Positions 25,511-34,917 of a stretch of DNA of 64,000 nucleotides are shown here, in pieces. Numbering within the stretch: the first letter of the stretch is position 1; every line of letters begins with the position of its first letter. The position numbers and the translations under genes are program-made. Source of the stretch: WFQV01 sp964611145. Lineage in GTDB: Bacteria > Bacteroidota > Ignavibacteria > Ignavibacteriales > Melioribacteraceae. Below the pieces are notes generated by a model. It did no database searches. It was not told the DNA's origin and saw only the letters and a list, made by a program, of their open reading frames with translations. The DNA is taken from contig CAZSYM010000002.1 of NCBI GenBank assembly GCA_964611145.1, positions 1 through 64,000 of the forward strand, written 5' to 3'.

Positions 25511-26743
25511 TTATAATTCATCAAAAAACTCTTTTAATTTCTCTAAAAGCCTCCAACTTTTTTTCCCGTATTTCGGGGAATAAATATCGTTCGAAACAAC
25601 TCCCGGTATATTTTTTATCAAGCCCACCAACGTGGCGAATTCGGGTTTTTCAATTTCTCTGGAGAGCCCGGCGCCCAAATCGAGAGGCACGCCCAGTCGA
25701 GCGGGCAAGCCGAAGACCTCTTCCGCCAAATCCTTGCTTCCTCGCAACAGAGAACCGCCACCGGTAAGAACAATGCCAGCCTTCAAATTTCTCTTGAAAC
25801 CGCTTTGTTTAAGATCATGGTCAATCAAACCGAAAAGTTCTTTCATACGCATATTGATTATTTGGGTCAAAAGAGAAACTTCTATCTTAATATTACCGCG
25901 TCCACCCGGACCCTGAATATAAATATCCTCGTTGTTGATAATCGCCTCTTCCGTGGCATAGCCATATTCTTTTTTCAACTCCTCCGCTTGGGAAGTAATA
26001 ATTCCCAGCGTTTCTCTGATATCGTTCGTAACCTGATTCCCCGCAATTCCCAATACCTTTGTATATTTAATCGTCTTACGATGATAAATAACCACATCCG
26101 TAGTCCCGCCACCGATATCAATCAAAGCGACTCCCAAATCCATCTCGTTTTCTTCCAGAACGGACATACTGGAAGCAATGGGTTGCAGAATGTAATTCTT
26201 CACAGAAAAACCGGCTCGTTCCACGGATTTACGTATGTTTTGAATTGCAGGAGTCGAAGCCAGCACCACATGGTTCAAAGCTTCCAGCTTTGTTCCGCAC
26301 ATACCGACCGGATTATCGAGAATTTCCTGATTATCCACATAAAAAACTTCCGGTATAATGTGTAAGATTTGTTTATCCGACGGGATACGAATCGTTCGCA
26401 CGTCATCTTTAAGGCGCTTCAAATCGCTTTCGGAAATTTCGTTTTCGGGATTATTTATGGTAACATAATTGCGGTGGCGCAGGCTTCGTATATGCTCGCC
26501 CGCCACACCCACGTTAACCTCTTTTATTTTCACGTCGGCTCTGTTCATTGCCATGTCCATAGCTTCCCGAATTGCTTCGGCCGTCTTGGCAATATTGGCA
26601 ACCAAACCTCTGTTCAAGCCTTCCGAGGGAGCGACACCGAAGCCGCGAATATCCAAGCGTCCTTCGTTCTCGCTTGCAATCACCGCTCCTACTTTAGTCG
26701 TGCCCAAATCCAAACCGGCTACAATATTATTGCTTGTTCTCAT
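25511..26743 (-). CDS. ftsA: Cell division protein FtsA
   Basis: Actin-like ATPase tethering FtsZ to the membrane. The phosphate 1 motif VAGLDLGTTKVGAVIA is at the N-terminus, ALIDIGGGTTDVVIY is the phosphate 2 loop, and GIVLTGGGSLLRG the adenosine motif. The last residues (WRLLEKLKEFF) form an amphipathic membrane-targeting helix. The ATG at 26743 has AAGGGGAA before it and overlaps the ftsQ stop as ATGA, so the longer upstream frame is not used (410 residues). Confidence 0.97.
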   Translation of the reverse strand: MRTSNNIVAGLDLGTTKVGAVIASENEGRLDIRGFGVAPSEGLNRGLVANIAKTAEAIREAMDMAMNRADVKIKEVNVGVAGEHIRSLRHRNYVTINNPENEISESDLKRLKDDVRTIRIPSDKQILHIIPEVFYVDNQEILDNPVGMCGTKLEALNHVVLASTPAIQNIRKSVERAGFSVKNYILQPIASSMSVLEENEMDLGVALIDIGGGTTDVVIYHRKTIKYTKVLGIAGNQVTNDIRETLGIITSQAEELKKEYGYATEEAIINNEDIYIQGPGGRGNIKIEVSLLTQIINMRMKELFGLIDHDLKQSGFKRNLKAGIVLTGGGSLLRGSKDLAEEVFGLPARLGVPLDLGAGLSREIEKPEFATLVGLIKNIPGVVSNDIYSPKYGKKSWRLLEKLKEFFDEL

Positions 26744-27504
26744 ATTTCCCCTTCCCCGTATAATGCTTTCCGTGAAAACCCGAGGCAAATTTCATCTTTA
26801 AATCTTAAATCCACATAATCCAGAATTCTATTCGCCTCGCTTTGTCTGAGTTTATCGAATATCACATTGAAATAAGCAAGTTTCCTGATTTCGTCTTTTC
26901 TTCCCAGACGAAGAACAAAATTTTCGGATGTCAATCTCACCAGGATTTCTCCTCCGTTATTCATATCCACTTCCGATATTTCGGAACAAAAAATCGGATT
27001 CAAAAGTTCGGCGGCGTAAATAATTTTCATCGCCTTCTTCAATTCCGAATTTGCAAAGCTTTTCCCGCGCTTGAAATTTCTGACGTTTTCAATCAACGGT
27101 AAATCTATATTCTTGGTAAACGGCAAAAGCGGGACGGCACTTAGTTCGTCATCAATTAAATACTGCGAATTTTTATCCAGCAAAATCGCCTTGAAACTTT
27201 TCTCGTGTATTTTTGCCACAACTTTGCCACTACCGGCATAAACCACCGAAGCGGAACGGATATAAGGATGCTTTTCGAGTCTGTCTTTAATTTCGCTCAA
27301 TTTAAGTTTTGCCAGTTCACTCGCATCCTCAAGCCGTGCAAATTTTTCGTAAACTCGGGCGTTCAAATATTTACCGCCTTGGATTTCCACGGAACGGAAG
27401 ATGCGGGAGTTGTAATTTCCCGTCGAGAGAAATGCGAATAGCAAAATTGCCATCAAACTCAAAAGCAAAATTATGCCCGAAGATATTTTAATTATCCTTT
27501 TCAT
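26740..27504 (-). CDS. ftsQ: Cell division protein FtsQ/DivIB
   Basis: Bitopic divisome protein. One membrane helix (about 7-27) is followed by a POTRA domain (RSVEIQGGKYLNARVYEKFA, then HPYIRSASVVYAGSGKVVAKIHEKSFKAILL, about 37-110) and an FtsQ beta domain. Length is 254. Low sequence conservation is usual, but the position between murC and ftsA is decisive. It overlaps both neighbours by 4 bases (ATGA). Confidence 0.92.
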   Translation of the reverse strand: MKRIIKISSGIILLLSLMAILLFAFLSTGNYNSRIFRSVEIQGGKYLNARVYEKFARLEDASELAKLKLSEIKDRLEKHPYIRSASVVYAGSGKVVAKIHEKSFKAILLDKNSQYLIDDELSAVPLLPFTKNIDLPLIENVRNFKRGKSFANSELKKAMKIIYAAELLNPIFCSEISEVDMNNGGEILVRLTSENFVLRLGRKDEIRKLAYFNVIFDKLRQSEANRILDYVDLRFKDEICLGFSRKALYGEGEI

Positions 27505-28898
27505 TTGCTTTCTTCCGTTCTTTTCATCTCCTCGGCAAACTCATGAATCAAAGCCGTAATGTCCCCGGCTCCCATTGCTATTATCAAATCGCCATCGCGA
27601 ATTATTTTCCTCAATAATGACGGGAGTTTTTCCTTTTTCGCCATAAAATAGACATTGTCCTTACCGAGTCTTTTCAATTCTTCCGCGATAAGCTCTCCTG
27701 TAATCCCCGGTAGCGGTTCTTCCCGCGCGGGGTAAACATCCAAAACAACGATCACATCCGTTTCGGATAGCGCCTTGGCGAATTCCTTGTAAAAATCCCT
27801 TGTGCGCGTAAAAAGATGCGGTTGAAAAACCGAAATTATTCTTCCGCTTGCCAGGGAGCGAGCGGCATCAATCGTAGCGCGTATTTCCGTAGGATGATGC
27901 GCATAATCGTCAACTATTTTAACATTTCCGTCGTATAAAAGCTGGAATCTCCTTTCGGCACCGGAAAAACGGCTCAATGCGTGTCGTATTGTTTCGTTAT
28001 CAATCCGTAATTCCTTTGCCACTCCTATGGCAGCCAAGGAGTTCAAAACATTGTGCTTTCCGAATAATCTCAATTCGAATCGTCCAAGATTATCCCCCTT
28101 AAAACCAACATCGAAACTCGTACCATGCTCATTGGAATCAACATTAACAGCCACAATATCCGCCTTCGGATTAAAACCGTAGGTGATAACGGGAGAATTT
28201 ATTTTCGGCAGAATTTCCTTCACACCTTCGTTTTCCACGGAACAAAAAACCGCACCGTAGAAAGGAATTTTATTTGCGAATTCAACAAAAGCGTCTTTTA
28301 CACTTTCATAATTTCCATAAATATCCAAGTGTTCGGCTTCGACGTTCGTAATCACGGCGATATCGGGATTGAGCGCCAAAAAGGTTCTATCGTATTCATC
28401 CGCTTCCATTACGACATATTCGCCATCACCGTAAACGGCATTTGATTCTCCAAGCTCTTGAATTATGCCTCCCACAACGACCGTCGGACTCAGGGAAGCG
28501 CTACGGAATATGGAAGTTACCATTGAGGTAACGGTTGTTTTGCCATGCGAACCGGCGATGCCTATACCATAACCCAATTTCATAATCGCCGAAAGGATTT
28601 CGGGACGTTTCACAACAGGAACATTTTTCCGCTTCGCCTCCCTCAATTCGGGATTATCGGATTTTATTGCGGAAGAATAAATTACCAACTCCGCATCTCC
28701 AATGTTTTCAGCTTTATGTCCTTTCAGAATTTTAATTCCTTCGGTCTCCAATTTATGCGTCAACGAACTCGGAGTCGCATCCGAGCCACTAACGGAATAA
28801 TTCATTTGAACCAGCACCCGTGCAATGGCGCTCATGCCTATTCCGCCAATTCCTACGATGTGAATTTTACCATATTTATTCAGAAATAAGCTTTTCAT
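27501..28898 (-). CDS. murC: UDP-N-acetylmuramate-L-alanine ligase
   Basis: Adds L-Ala to UDP-MurNAc. IHIVGIGGIGMSAIARVL is the UDP-binding Rossmann motif, GIAGSHGKTTVTSMV the ATP P-loop, EADEYDRTFLAL and IVDDYAHHPTEI the Mur ligase signatures. Length is 465. The ATG at 28898 has GGAG 8 bases upstream and joins the murG stop as TGATG; a TTG one codon earlier is less likely. It is directly followed by ftsQ, with no murB or ddl between them as in some other bacteria. Confidence 0.97.
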   Translation of the reverse strand: MKSLFLNKYGKIHIVGIGGIGMSAIARVLVQMNYSVSGSDATPSSLTHKLETEGIKILKGHKAENIGDAELVIYSSAIKSDNPELREAKRKNVPVVKRPEILSAIMKLGYGIGIAGSHGKTTVTSMVTSIFRSASLSPTVVVGGIIQELGESNAVYGDGEYVVMEADEYDRTFLALNPDIAVITNVEAEHLDIYGNYESVKDAFVEFANKIPFYGAVFCSVENEGVKEILPKINSPVITYGFNPKADIVAVNVDSNEHGTSFDVGFKGDNLGRFELRLFGKHNVLNSLAAIGVAKELRIDNETIRHALSRFSGAERRFQLLYDGNVKIVDDYAHHPTEIRATIDAARSLASGRIISVFQPHLFTRTRDFYKEFAKALSETDVIVVLDVYPAREEPLPGITGELIAEELKRLGKDNVYFMAKKEKLPSLLRKIIRDGDLIIAMGAGDITALIHEFAEEMKRTEESK

Positions 28899-30001
28899 CA
28901 ATTGCTCCGCACCAATGCTATTGCACGTTCGGCTATTTTCTTAGCGGCATCCGGATTGGAATATTTACTAATGTTTTCAGAGAATCTTTGCAATTTATTT
29001 TCATCGAAAACTATTTCGAGAATCACCTCTTCGAGCTTTTCATTCGCTTCCTTTTCGTTCAAAACCGCACATGCTTCCGCGCGAGCCAAAACCTCGGCAT
29101 TTTTGTACTGATGATTAGCCGCAACATTCGGAGAAGGGATAAAGACAGCGGGCAAGCCGAGAAATGCCAACTCCGCAATCGTTGTAGCTCCCGCCCTTGC
29201 AATCACAAGGTCAGCCGCCGAATATGCCGTTCCAATCTCCTCGATAAAGTCAAAGACTTTCACCTCCGGACGATTGTATTTCTTGTATTCCTGGTAATAT
29301 CTTTTTCCCACCTGCCAAATGATTTGTAAATTTTTCGACGTCAACTTATCCAAATTTCTCTCGACGGCTTTGTTAATACCACCGGCGCCCAAGCTACCGC
29401 CGAGAATAAAAAGGGTTTTCTTTTCGGCATCCAATCCGAAATGTTTTCGGGCATCTTTCTTATCCGAAAGTTTTACACTCGGACGCACGGGATTGCCGAC
29501 TACAAAAAGCTTTTCTTTAAAACGAAAATATTTTTTGGATTCCTCGAAGTTCAAATAAACTTCGCTCGCCTTTTTTTCAAGCAATCTATTAGTAATCCCA
29601 GGATAACTGTTCTGTTCGAGTAAAAGTATTTTAGCACCCATAATATCGCTCGCCCAAAGGACGGGACCCGCCACATAAGCGCCCGCCCCTATAGCAACGG
29701 CGGGAAGAAATTTAAAAGCTATTCCAAAAGATTGTAACGCCGCAACGAACAATTTCAGAGGAAAGAGCAAATTGCCCCAGGAAAATTTCCTTTCCAATCC
29801 GCTAATCCAAATGGTTTTAAAATCGAAACCGTATTTCGGCACGACATCCGCTTCGAGTTTTCGGGATGTTCCCACAAACAAAATCTCGCTTTCGGGTTTC
29901 AATTCCCGTATGCTTTCCGCCACCGCCAGCGCCGGGAAAAGATGCCCGCCTGTACCTCCCGCGGCAAAAAGAAAGCGATATGGAGTTCTCTTGCTTTTCA
30001 A
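28898..30001 (-). CDS. murG: UDP-GlcNAc:lipid I N-acetylglucosaminyltransferase
   Basis: Makes lipid II at the inner face of the membrane. The GGTGGHLFPALAVAE motif is at residues 14-28, the hydrophobic membrane-contact patch near 75-100, and the donor-site ARAGATTIAELAFLGLPAVFIPSP in the C-terminal domain. Length is 367. The start is TTG at 30001, overlapping the ftsW stop as TTGA; no ATG is available near the conserved N-terminus. It also abuts murC. Confidence 0.96.
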   Translation of the reverse strand: MKSKRTPYRFLFAAGGTGGHLFPALAVAESIRELKPESEILFVGTSRKLEADVVPKYGFDFKTIWISGLERKFSWGNLLFPLKLFVAALQSFGIAFKFLPAVAIGAGAYVAGPVLWASDIMGAKILLLEQNSYPGITNRLLEKKASEVYLNFEESKKYFRFKEKLFVVGNPVRPSVKLSDKKDARKHFGLDAEKKTLFILGGSLGAGGINKAVERNLDKLTSKNLQIIWQVGKRYYQEYKKYNRPEVKVFDFIEEIGTAYSAADLVIARAGATTIAELAFLGLPAVFIPSPNVAANHQYKNAEVLARAEACAVLNEKEANEKLEEVILEIVFDENKLQRFSENISKYSNPDAAKKIAERAIALVRSN

Positions 30002-31101
30002 ATTTCCACTACTCCAACATTCTGTTGTTTGTTCTTAAGGGCAATATTAATAACAATGCCCACGGAAATACATCCCACAATCAAACTCGTTCCTCCGTAA
30101 CTAACGAACGGTAACGTGATACCGGTCGTTGGGAATAATCCCGTTGTTACCGCTACATTTATAAATGCGCTCAAGAATATTCCAAAGGATATTCCAAAGA
30201 CAACAAGCTGTGCAAATTTATCTGCGACACGTTTTGCAATTAAAATTCCGATAAAGAAAAGAGCGAGGTATGCCGTCAAAATCAAAACGGCTCCGAGGAA
30301 TCCCAACTCCTCGCCTAAAATTGAATAAATAAAATCCCCGTAAGCCTCGGGAATAAAGCCGTTGCTCTGATGACTTTGTCCCAAACCCACTCCTGCAAAT
30401 CCTCCGCTGCCGAGAGCTATTTGAGCTTGCAATACTTGGGGATTCAATATATCACCCGTCGTAAGGCTATGAAAATATTGCAAAATTCTGGTGCGGGAAT
30501 GTTGCAATAGCAAGGCAAGGGGTCCGCCGAAGATAGCAACGGTAAAAAAACTAATCAAAAGTTGTTTGACACGGGCACCGCCCACATAAAGAAGCACGAA
30601 AGAGCTTAAAACGATTATGATACTCAAACTCACATTGGGCTGCAAGAATACGAGTCCCGCCACACCGAAAACCCAAACGAGCAAGTAAAACAAGCCGTGA
30701 CGGAAATCTTTAATCTTCTCCTTTTTGACAATTATCAATTTTGAAAGATGCAATATCAACACCAAGCGTACAAGCTCGGAAGGTTGAAAATGCACTATTC
30801 CCAAATTTATCCATCGTGCCGCTCCGTTAACCTTAGGCGCAAAAAGAAGAACGGCAACAAGCATCAATATAGTAACTATCAAAATCTCCTTGCTATACTC
30901 TTCATAAACTTTATAATTAACAGTCGCCACGACTATCCCCGCCATAATTCCTATAGCGGCTTTTATAACGTGCAAATTAAAAAAGTAAAAGGTGGAACTA
31001 TGTTTCGCCGCGAAATACCCGCTGGCACTGAATACCAGTAACGTTCCTATTGCAATCAGAAAGAGTGTTATACCAATATAAAGTCTAACCAGCGTTCGCA
31101 T
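29998..31101 (-). CDS. ftsW: Septal peptidoglycan glycosyltransferase FtsW (SEDS family)
   Basis: Polytopic (about ten helices) lipid II polymerase acting with FtsI. RWINLGIVHFQPSELVRL, the extracellular loop GLGQSHQSNGFIPEAYGDFIYSILGEELG and the C-terminal TGITLPFVSYGGTSL are SEDS signatures. ATG 31101 is chosen over a TTG one codon before, because AAGGAG stands 6 bases upstream; it shares one base with the murD stop (TGATG). Length is 367. Confidence 0.96.
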   Translation of the reverse strand: MRTLVRLYIGITLFLIAIGTLLVFSASGYFAAKHSSTFYFFNLHVIKAAIGIMAGIVVATVNYKVYEEYSKEILIVTILMLVAVLLFAPKVNGAARWINLGIVHFQPSELVRLVLILHLSKLIIVKKEKIKDFRHGLFYLLVWVFGVAGLVFLQPNVSLSIIIVLSSFVLLYVGGARVKQLLISFFTVAIFGGPLALLLQHSRTRILQYFHSLTTGDILNPQVLQAQIALGSGGFAGVGLGQSHQSNGFIPEAYGDFIYSILGEELGFLGAVLILTAYLALFFIGILIAKRVADKFAQLVVFGISFGIFLSAFINVAVTTGLFPTTGITLPFVSYGGTSLIVGCISVGIVINIALKNKQQNVGVVEI

Positions 31102-32441
31102 CAAAGACTCCTTACAATTTCTTTGAAAACTCTGCCACGATGTTCATAATTATCGAACATATCGAAGCTCGCGCATGCGGGAGATAGAAGAACGATATCT
31201 CCTTCGTCAGCTTCGGCATAAGCATCTTTTATGGCGCTTTCGAAAGAATTCTTGATTTCCGTTTCCACAATGTCCTTAAAATGATTATATACTTTTTCCG
31301 CCGAGGAACCGATGGCGTAAATCTTTTTAACCCGTTCTCTTACGGGTTCGTTCAATACCGAATAATCGTTGCCTTTATCCTTGCCACCCAAAATCAATCT
31401 TAACGGTTTATCAAAACTCCTCAGCGCATACCAAACCGAATCCACATTTGTAGCCTTGGAATCGTTAATAAAAACAACTCCGTTAAGCTCTCGCACAAAC
31501 TCAAGCCGATGCTCGACACCCTCAAAAGATTCGAAAGACTCGCAAATGGATTTGTCCTCGATTCCAAGCGATTTGGCAATCGTTAAAACAGACAGAGCAT
31601 TGGAAAGATTATGCTCGCCTTTCAAAGTCAGTTTTTCGCGCTCGCAAATTTCAATGGGATGTTCCAGGTCCTTGAAATAAAGCGTCTTGCCGTCGGAGAA
31701 AGCGCCTCGGTTCACTTCCTTGGTAGTGGAGAAATAATAGCGCCGAGCATCGGTTTCTACATTAAGCAAATTTTTATCATCTGCGTTAAGAACCAAAAAG
31801 TCGTTTTTATCTTGATTTTCGGTTATTCTCAGCTTAGCCTTCAAATAATTATCAAACGAACCTTCATACCTGTCCAGGTGGTCGGGAGTTACGTTCAAAA
31901 TCACAGCGCCAAAAGGTTTGAATTTCTCGATATAATCCAACTGAAAACTCGAAACCTCAAGAGCCACGAACTCATCTCTTTTAACTTCCGTAGCAATTTC
32001 CGAAAAAGCCGTTCCTATATTGCCTGCCAAATATGTTTTCAAGCCTGCATTGTTAAGAACATGCGCCGTTAAAGCCGTAGTGGTTGTTTTTCCATTCGTT
32101 CCGGTAATTGCTATAATCTTGCCTTCGCAGAACCAGGAGGCAAATTCCAATTCGCTTACCACTTTAATGCCGCGTTCCCGTGCGGTTTTAAGCGGGAAAG
32201 AATTCGACGGCACTCCCGGGCTTGTTACGATAAAGTCGCAATAGAACACTCTTTCGGTATGTTCATCGGTTTCGAACTCGATTCCCATTTCCTCAAGCGT
32301 GCGGATATTTTCTCCGAGCTTTTCCGCCGGGGCGGAATCGGATACGAAAGGAACGGCATTTTGCTCCATTGCCAGCTTTGCCGCCGCAATTCCGCTACGC
32401 ACCGCTCCCAAAATCGTTATTCTCTTTCCTGCAATATTCAT
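31101..32441 (-). CDS. murD: UDP-N-acetylmuramoyl-L-alanine-D-glutamate ligase
   Basis: Adds D-Glu to the UDP-MurNAc-L-Ala precursor. ITILGAVRSGIAAAKLA forms the N-terminal UDP site, AITGTNGKTTTTALTAHVL the ATP loop, NVTPDHLDRY and FINDSKATNVDSVWYAL later signatures. Length is 446. It overlaps mraY by 4 bases (ATGA) upstream. Confidence 0.96.
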   Translation of the reverse strand: MNIAGKRITILGAVRSGIAAAKLAMEQNAVPFVSDSAPAEKLGENIRTLEEMGIEFETDEHTERVFYCDFIVTSPGVPSNSFPLKTARERGIKVVSELEFASWFCEGKIIAITGTNGKTTTTALTAHVLNNAGLKTYLAGNIGTAFSEIATEVKRDEFVALEVSSFQLDYIEKFKPFGAVILNVTPDHLDRYEGSFDNYLKAKLRITENQDKNDFLVLNADDKNLLNVETDARRYYFSTTKEVNRGAFSDGKTLYFKDLEHPIEICEREKLTLKGEHNLSNALSVLTIAKSLGIEDKSICESFESFEGVEHRLEFVRELNGVVFINDSKATNVDSVWYALRSFDKPLRLILGGKDKGNDYSVLNEPVRERVKKIYAIGSSAEKVYNHFKDIVETEIKNSFESAIKDAYAEADEGDIVLLSPACASFDMFDNYEHRGRVFKEIVRSL

Positions 32442-33547
32442 CGTATTTTGAACGAAGCCAGACTAATTATTACCAAAATAATTGTAACAATATATGTCCT
32501 CATAACTATCTTAGGCTCGGGCCAACCCTTCAACTCGAAATGGTGATGAACCGGAGCCATTTTGAAAACCCTTCTCCCCTCGCCGTATTTCTTCTTGGTA
32601 TATTTGAAATAGAGCCTTTGAATAATAACCGAAAGAGTTTCGAGGAAGAAAACACCGCCGAGAATAGGTATTAAAAGCTCTTTCTTAATCAAAATAGATA
32701 AAATCCCGAAAGCTCCGCCGAGAGCCAACGAGCCGGTATCCCCCATGAAAATTTCCGCGGGATAAAAGTTAAACCAAAGGAAGCCCAAACCGGCTCCAAT
32801 CATAGCGGCAATAAATACGGTTAATTCTCCGCTACCGGGCAGATAGATAATGTTAAGATATTTTGCAAAAATAACATTACCCGTTACGTAGCTCATTACA
32901 GCCATTGCCAACATCACAATCACAAGATTACCTATTGCCAAACCGTCCAACCCGTCCGTCAAATTTACGGCATTGGAAGTGGCGGTAATTACGAAAATCT
33001 CCACGGGGATATAGAAATAAGAAAAATCCAGATTCAAATTTTTGAAGAAGGGCAAAGTTGTTTCCGTCGCATAAGGTGCAAACTGTGGCAAGAAATATAT
33101 TGCCCCGCTAATTGCCAAGCCCACGAAAATCTGTCCCAAAAGTTTATACCGTGCAATCAAGCCTTTCTTCATTTTCTTGACGACTTTCAGATAATCGTCA
33201 ACGAATCCCACAAATCCGAGGAAAAGCGTCCCACCGAGGACCAGCAATATATAAACGCTTTCGATGTCCGCCCACAAAAGCACCGGCACTACAATAGAGA
33301 TAAGAATAATTATCCCTCCCATAGTCGGCGTACCGGCTTTCTCTTTATGGCGTTCGGGACCAAGTTCTCTAATCGTTTCACCTATTTGTTTTTTCTGCAA
33401 ATAAGCAATGATTTTAGGTCCGTAATAGAACGCTATGAAAAGCGCCGTGATTGCGGCGAGTGCGGAACGAAAAGTAATAAAACGGAACACGTCGAAACCC
33501 GGCGGATTAAAAACTTTGTTAATATAATCGAACAAATAATAAATCAT
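32438..33547 (-). CDS. mraY: Phospho-N-acetylmuramoyl-pentapeptide transferase
   Basis: Transfers phospho-MurNAc-pentapeptide to undecaprenyl phosphate (lipid I). The polytopic protein has the catalytic motifs GFVDDYLKV, NLTDGLDGLAIG, GDTGSLALGG and the histidine loop APVHHHFELKG. Length is 369. It overlaps murF and murD by 4 bases each. Confidence 0.97.
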   Translation of the reverse strand: MIYYLFDYINKVFNPPGFDVFRFITFRSALAAITALFIAFYYGPKIIAYLQKKQIGETIRELGPERHKEKAGTPTMGGIIILISIVVPVLLWADIESVYILLVLGGTLFLGFVGFVDDYLKVVKKMKKGLIARYKLLGQIFVGLAISGAIYFLPQFAPYATETTLPFFKNLNLDFSYFYIPVEIFVITATSNAVNLTDGLDGLAIGNLVIVMLAMAVMSYVTGNVIFAKYLNIIYLPGSGELTVFIAAMIGAGLGFLWFNFYPAEIFMGDTGSLALGGAFGILSILIKKELLIPILGGVFFLETLSVIIQRLYFKYTKKKYGEGRRVFKMAPVHHHFELKGWPEPKIVMRTYIVTIILVIISLASFKIR

Positions 33548-34917
33548 TCCGCAAACCTCTGCTTAATTAAATCTACAAATTCTTCCATTTTCATTCCGCG
33601 CGAACCTTTTACCAGAATCACCTTGCCGTCCAGCTTTTCCGTGAGCAAAAAATATTTTAACTTCTCGCGGGAGGAAAAATGAATCGCCTTGTTCCCCAAA
33701 GCATCCGCGAGTTTTTTCATATTTCTTCCCAACGTTAAAACCTTAAAGTTTTTAAGTCGAAGAATCTCCGTGTTCAAGCTGCGATGCATTTCGGCACTTT
33801 GTTTCCCAAGCTCGAACATATCGCCTAAAATCAAAAGCTTTTCGGGAAAAACTTTCACTCGACGCAGAACTTCCGTTGCCGCCTTAACGGAAACGGGATT
33901 GGAATTATACGTATCATCAATGAGGACCGCTTTTCCGAAATCATTAATTTCAATTCTTCCTCTGACGCTTTTAAGTTTTTGCGTAGCTTTGGCAATTTCT
34001 CGTTTGCCAAGTCCCAGCGTAAGCGCCACCGATGCAGCCGCAAGAAAGTTTTTAGCATTCGCATTACCCGGTAACGGCAAGCGAACATTCAAAATTCTGT
34101 TTTTATATGTTATCTGAATTTCCGGCCGAGCCAATTTATCGTAGCCAACAATCTTTCCCTTAAAATCGGGTTTACCCTTAAATCCGTAAGTGATTTTCCT
34201 TTCGAATTCCGTCGAGGCTTTTCTCAAAAGCTCGTCGTCATTATTCACAAAGATGGTTCCATTGCGTTCGGCGGTTGCTTTCCATAGCGCCAATTTTTCT
34301 TTCAGCACACCGCTTTTATCTTTCAAAAATTCGGTATGCGATTCACCGATATTCGTTATCAAAGCATAATCGGGAGAGGCAATTGCCGCCGTGTAAGCTA
34401 TTTCTCCAAAATGATTCGTTCCGTGTTCAAGAATCAAAATTTCCGTTTTATTGTTCGCCGAAAAAATGGAAAGGGGAACTCCGATTTGGTTGTTATTATT
34501 TCCCTCCGATTTCGTAACCACAAATTTTTCGGAAAGAAGGGTAGCCAACATTTCCTTGGTAGTGGTTTTGCCGTTACTCCCCGTGACGGAAATAACCGTA
34601 GAACTTAATTTATTTCTCCAAACCTTTGCCAAGTAGCCGTAAGCTTCCAAAGTATTCTTAACGGTAACGATCACCGCATCCAAATCGTCATAACGTCTAA
34701 GTTTTCTTCTTTCCACCACAACGGTGGAAGCACCGTTTTCCACCGCTTGACGCACAAAATCGTGCCCGTCAAATCTCTCCCCTTTAATGGCAACGAAAAT
34801 GGAATTCTTCCTCGTCTTACGGGAATCGATAGTAACATGCGAGGCGGAACGGAAATCGTCGGGATTAAAAATTTCCGCCGTCGGCATTTCAAATATGTCT
34901 TTCAAATTAATGCGCAT
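33544..34917 (-). CDS. murF: UDP-N-acetylmuramoyl-tripeptide-D-alanyl-D-alanine ligase
   Basis: Completes the pentapeptide precursor. VTIDSRKTRKNSIFVAIKGERFDGHDF at the N-terminus, the ATP loop ISVTGSNGKTTTKEML, NIGESHTEFL and VLIDDTYNSNPVSVKAA are characteristic. Length is 457. The start overlaps murE by 11 bases. Confidence 0.96.
   Translation of the reverse strand: MRINLKDIFEMPTAEIFNPDDFRSASHVTIDSRKTRKNSIFVAIKGERFDGHDFVRQAVENGASTVVVERRKLRRYDDLDAVIVTVKNTLEAYGYLAKVWRNKLSSTVISVTGSNGKTTTKEMLATLLSEKFVVTKSEGNNNNQIGVPLSIFSANNKTEILILEHGTNHFGEIAYTAAIASPDYALITNIGESHTEFLKDKSGVLKEKLALWKATAERNGTIFVNNDDELLRKASTEFERKITYGFKGKPDFKGKIVGYDKLARPEIQITYKNRILNVRLPLPGNANAKNFLAAASVALTLGLGKREIAKATQKLKSVRGRIEINDFGKAVLIDDTYNSNPVSVKAATEVLRRVKVFPEKLLILGDMFELGKQSAEMHRSLNTEILRLKNFKVLTLGRNMKKLADALGNKAIHFSSREKLKYFLLTEKLDGKVILVKGSRGMKMEEFVDLIKQRFAE

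Noticed and set aside
24853..25767. 304-codon open frame on the plus strand
   Set aside because: Antisense across ftsZ and ftsA; shadow of conserved coding.
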